A stretch of 64,000 nt of DNA from Bradyrhizobium sediminis (GTDB lineage: Bacteria; Pseudomonadota; Alphaproteobacteria; Rhizobiales; Xanthobacteraceae), in NCBI RefSeq assembly GCF_018736105.1, contig NZ_CP076135.1:2602001-2666000 (forward strand), written 5' to 3'. The notes beneath the pieces were generated by a model that saw only the letters and a list, made by a program, of their open reading frames with translations, had not been told where the DNA came from and did no database searches. How positions within the stretch are numbered: the first letter of the stretch is position 1; the number at the start of each line of letters is the position of its first letter. The translations under genes were made by a program, and so were the position numbers. Below, piece after piece: positions 62,788 through 64,000 of the stretch.

Positions 62788-64000
62788 CTAGCGCCGTAGC
62801 GCCGGCACCACCAGGAACGGGATCAATCCCAAGACCACATTGACCAGCGCGAACACGATCAGCCAATTGTAGCTGTGGGTCCAGTCATGGATCAGGCCGC
62901 CGCTCCACGAGCCCAGTCCCGAGCCGAGCCCGCTGCCGATCGAGATCGTGCCGTAGATGGTGCCGACCCGCTCGCCGCGAAAGATGTTGAGCGCGGTCGC
63001 CGTGATCAGGGGCCCGCGTGAACCGATCATGCTGCCGAAGCATATGACGAAGCCCGTCAGCAGCCAGTAGTTCGGATAGTATTGAATGAGCCACAGCAGG
63101 ATGATCCCGACGATGGAAACGCCGTAGCTGAACAGCACCGAGGGCCTGCGGCCGATGATGCCGTCGAGCGTGGAGATGCCGAGCATGCCAACCAGCGTCA
63201 GGATGCCGGAAAAGCCCCAGGCGGTCGCCGCCTGCAGCGGCGGAAAGCCGGCGTCGATCAGGTAGGCGACGATCTGCGCCGTGATCGCGTACATCGCGGC
63301 CGCGGTGAAGAAGAAGGTGCAAAACAGCGCCCAGAAGGCGTGGTGGCGTATCGCGCTCCCAAGCGTCCAGCCGTTGTCGACGAAACCCGCATCGGCTTTC
63401 CTGGCGATGTGCGGGGAGCCGGTGGCGAACAGCCGCCACGGCAGCACCAGCAGCGGCAGCAGCAGGCACAGCGCCGCGATACCGAACAACTGGTAGGCGT
63501 CGCGCCAGCCGATGTGGTCGATCAAGACCTGCGACGCCGGCAGCAGCACCAGGATGCCGGCGCCGGTTGCGGAATACAGGATCGCCATCGCGGTCGGCAG
63601 CCGCGGGCCGAACCAGCGGCCGAGCAGGATCGAATTCGGCACGTTGCCGATCAGGGCGATACCGAGGCCGACGCACAGCCCGACGCTCAACTGGACCTGC
63701 CAGAGATGCTGTGCATGTGACGCGATCAGGAACGCGGCTCCGAGCAGCAGCAGTCCAAGCGAGTAAACCATGCGCGGCCCGGAGCGGTCGAACAGACGTC
63801 CGACCAGCGGCGCCGTCAGTCCGCCCGCAAGCCATGTCAGCGAATAGACCGAAACCACCTGGGCGCGGTCCCAGCCGAAATCCTCAGAGATCGGTTTGAG
63901 AAACACGGTGAAGCTTTCGCCGAGACCGCGGCCGAGCACCGACAGTGCAAAGCACAGCGCCAGCACATTCAACGCCACGCGCGCCGGCTTCGGCGGCTGG
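62788..64000 (-). CDS. MFS transporter (5' end outside the window)
   Basis: A major-facilitator carrier with about 11-12 hydrophobic segments in view. Family motifs are GESFTVFLKPISEDFGWDRA, GRLFDRSGPRMVYSLG and GRRPSVLFSYGVS. The oxalate/formate-type or OFA branch is a possibility because of the FxxDFGW start motif. The frame stays open to base 64000 on the minus strand (QPPKPARVALNVLAL), so the GTG at 63978 is probably not the true start. Substrate is unknown. Confidence 0.82.
   Translation of the reverse strand, partial: QPPKPARVALNVLALCFALSVLGRGLGESFTVFLKPISEDFGWDRAQVVSVYSLTWLAGGLTAPLVGRLFDRSGPRMVYSLGLLLLGAAFLIASHAQHLWQVQLSVGLCVGLGIALIGNVPNSILLGRWFGPRLPTAMAILYSATGAGILVLLPASQVLIDHIGWRDAYQLFGIAALCLLLPLLVLPWRLFATGSPHIARKADAGFVDNGWTLGSAIRHHAFWALFCTFFFTAAAMYAITAQIVAYLIDAGFPPLQAATAWGFSGILTLVGMLGISTLDGIIGRRPSVLFSYGVSIVGIILLWLIQYYPNYWLLTGFVICFGSMIGSRGPLITATALNIFRGERVGTIYGTISIGSGLGSGLGSWSGGLIHDWTHSYNWLIVFALVNVVLGLIPFLVVPALRR

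Noticed and set aside
1..64000. tRNA, rRNA, tmRNA, RNase P RNA or CRISPR array
   Set aside because: I found no T-arm GGTTCRA-type context with flanking stems and no regularly spaced identical repeats; the TTCGA hits seen belong to the palindromic repeats.

Overview
This GC-rich window (about 64% GC by eye) reads as chromosomal sequence from an alphaproteobacterium of the Bradyrhizobium / Rhodopseudomonas group (Nitrobacteraceae). The call rests on the aat-accC-accB-aroQ neighbourhood, a B12-dependent ribonucleotide reductase with a zinc-ribbon tail, an RNase E with a large acidic insertion in its S1 domain, DUF1236, DUF2155, BA14K and DUF6894 proteins, an NDUFA12 homologue, and several dispersed palindromic repeats of a type I associate with Bradyrhizobium. 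No tRNA, rRNA, CRISPR array, integrase or intact insertion sequence was seen.

Layout: 1-6.5 kb holds a truncated HD phosphohydrolase, a short RlpA lipoprotein, small hypothetical genes, a metallo-beta-lactamase-fold hydrolase and about 1 kb of repeats leading into a coiled-coil protein. 6.6-8.1 kb is a visibly AT-richer OLD-like ATPase/TOPRIM gene, probably acquired. 8.2-12 kb is nrdJ. 12.6-23.5 kb holds a tandem DMT transporter pair, a BA14K protein, NDUFA12, a MarR regulator with its likely target, two divergent DJ-1/PfpI-type genes, a Na+/H+ antiporter, a lipase-like hydrolase, an SDR and a DUF2155 protein. 23.7-27 kb is aat, accC, accB, aroQ (protein N-end modification, fatty-acid precursor synthesis, shikimate pathway). 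27.2-30.4 kb encodes exported proteins (DUF1236, a DsbA-type oxidoreductase, an M48 protease with TPRs). 30.5-36.2 kb has an aminotransferase, an MHS transporter, a small-ORF pair and an orphan KdpD/KdpE-like two-component system. 36.5-41 kb has a dctA remnant, a membrane-anchored coiled-coil protein with two 142-residue repeats, and a PAS-PAS-GAF-GGDEF-EAL protein. 41.3-51.2 kb is core machinery: SDR, rne, amidase, mrcA (PBP1A) and prfB. 51.2-64 kb has a beta-hydroxyacid dehydrogenase, a DMT transporter, a NodU-type carbamoyltransferase, a periplasmic binding protein, an M23 protease, a peroxiredoxin, a 1208-residue AsmA-like protein and a truncated MFS transporter.

Cell-envelope genes recur: RlpA, amidase, PBP1A, M23 peptidase, AsmA-like protein and the M48/DsbA pair. 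The least explained parts are the OLD-like gene beside nrdJ, the repeat-bearing coiled-coil protein at 36.8 kb, the CGGTAAC direct repeats and overlapping micro-ORF near 34 kb, and the repeat-dense 4.7-5.5 kb interval. I did not find one multi-gene cluster that clearly forms a new system.
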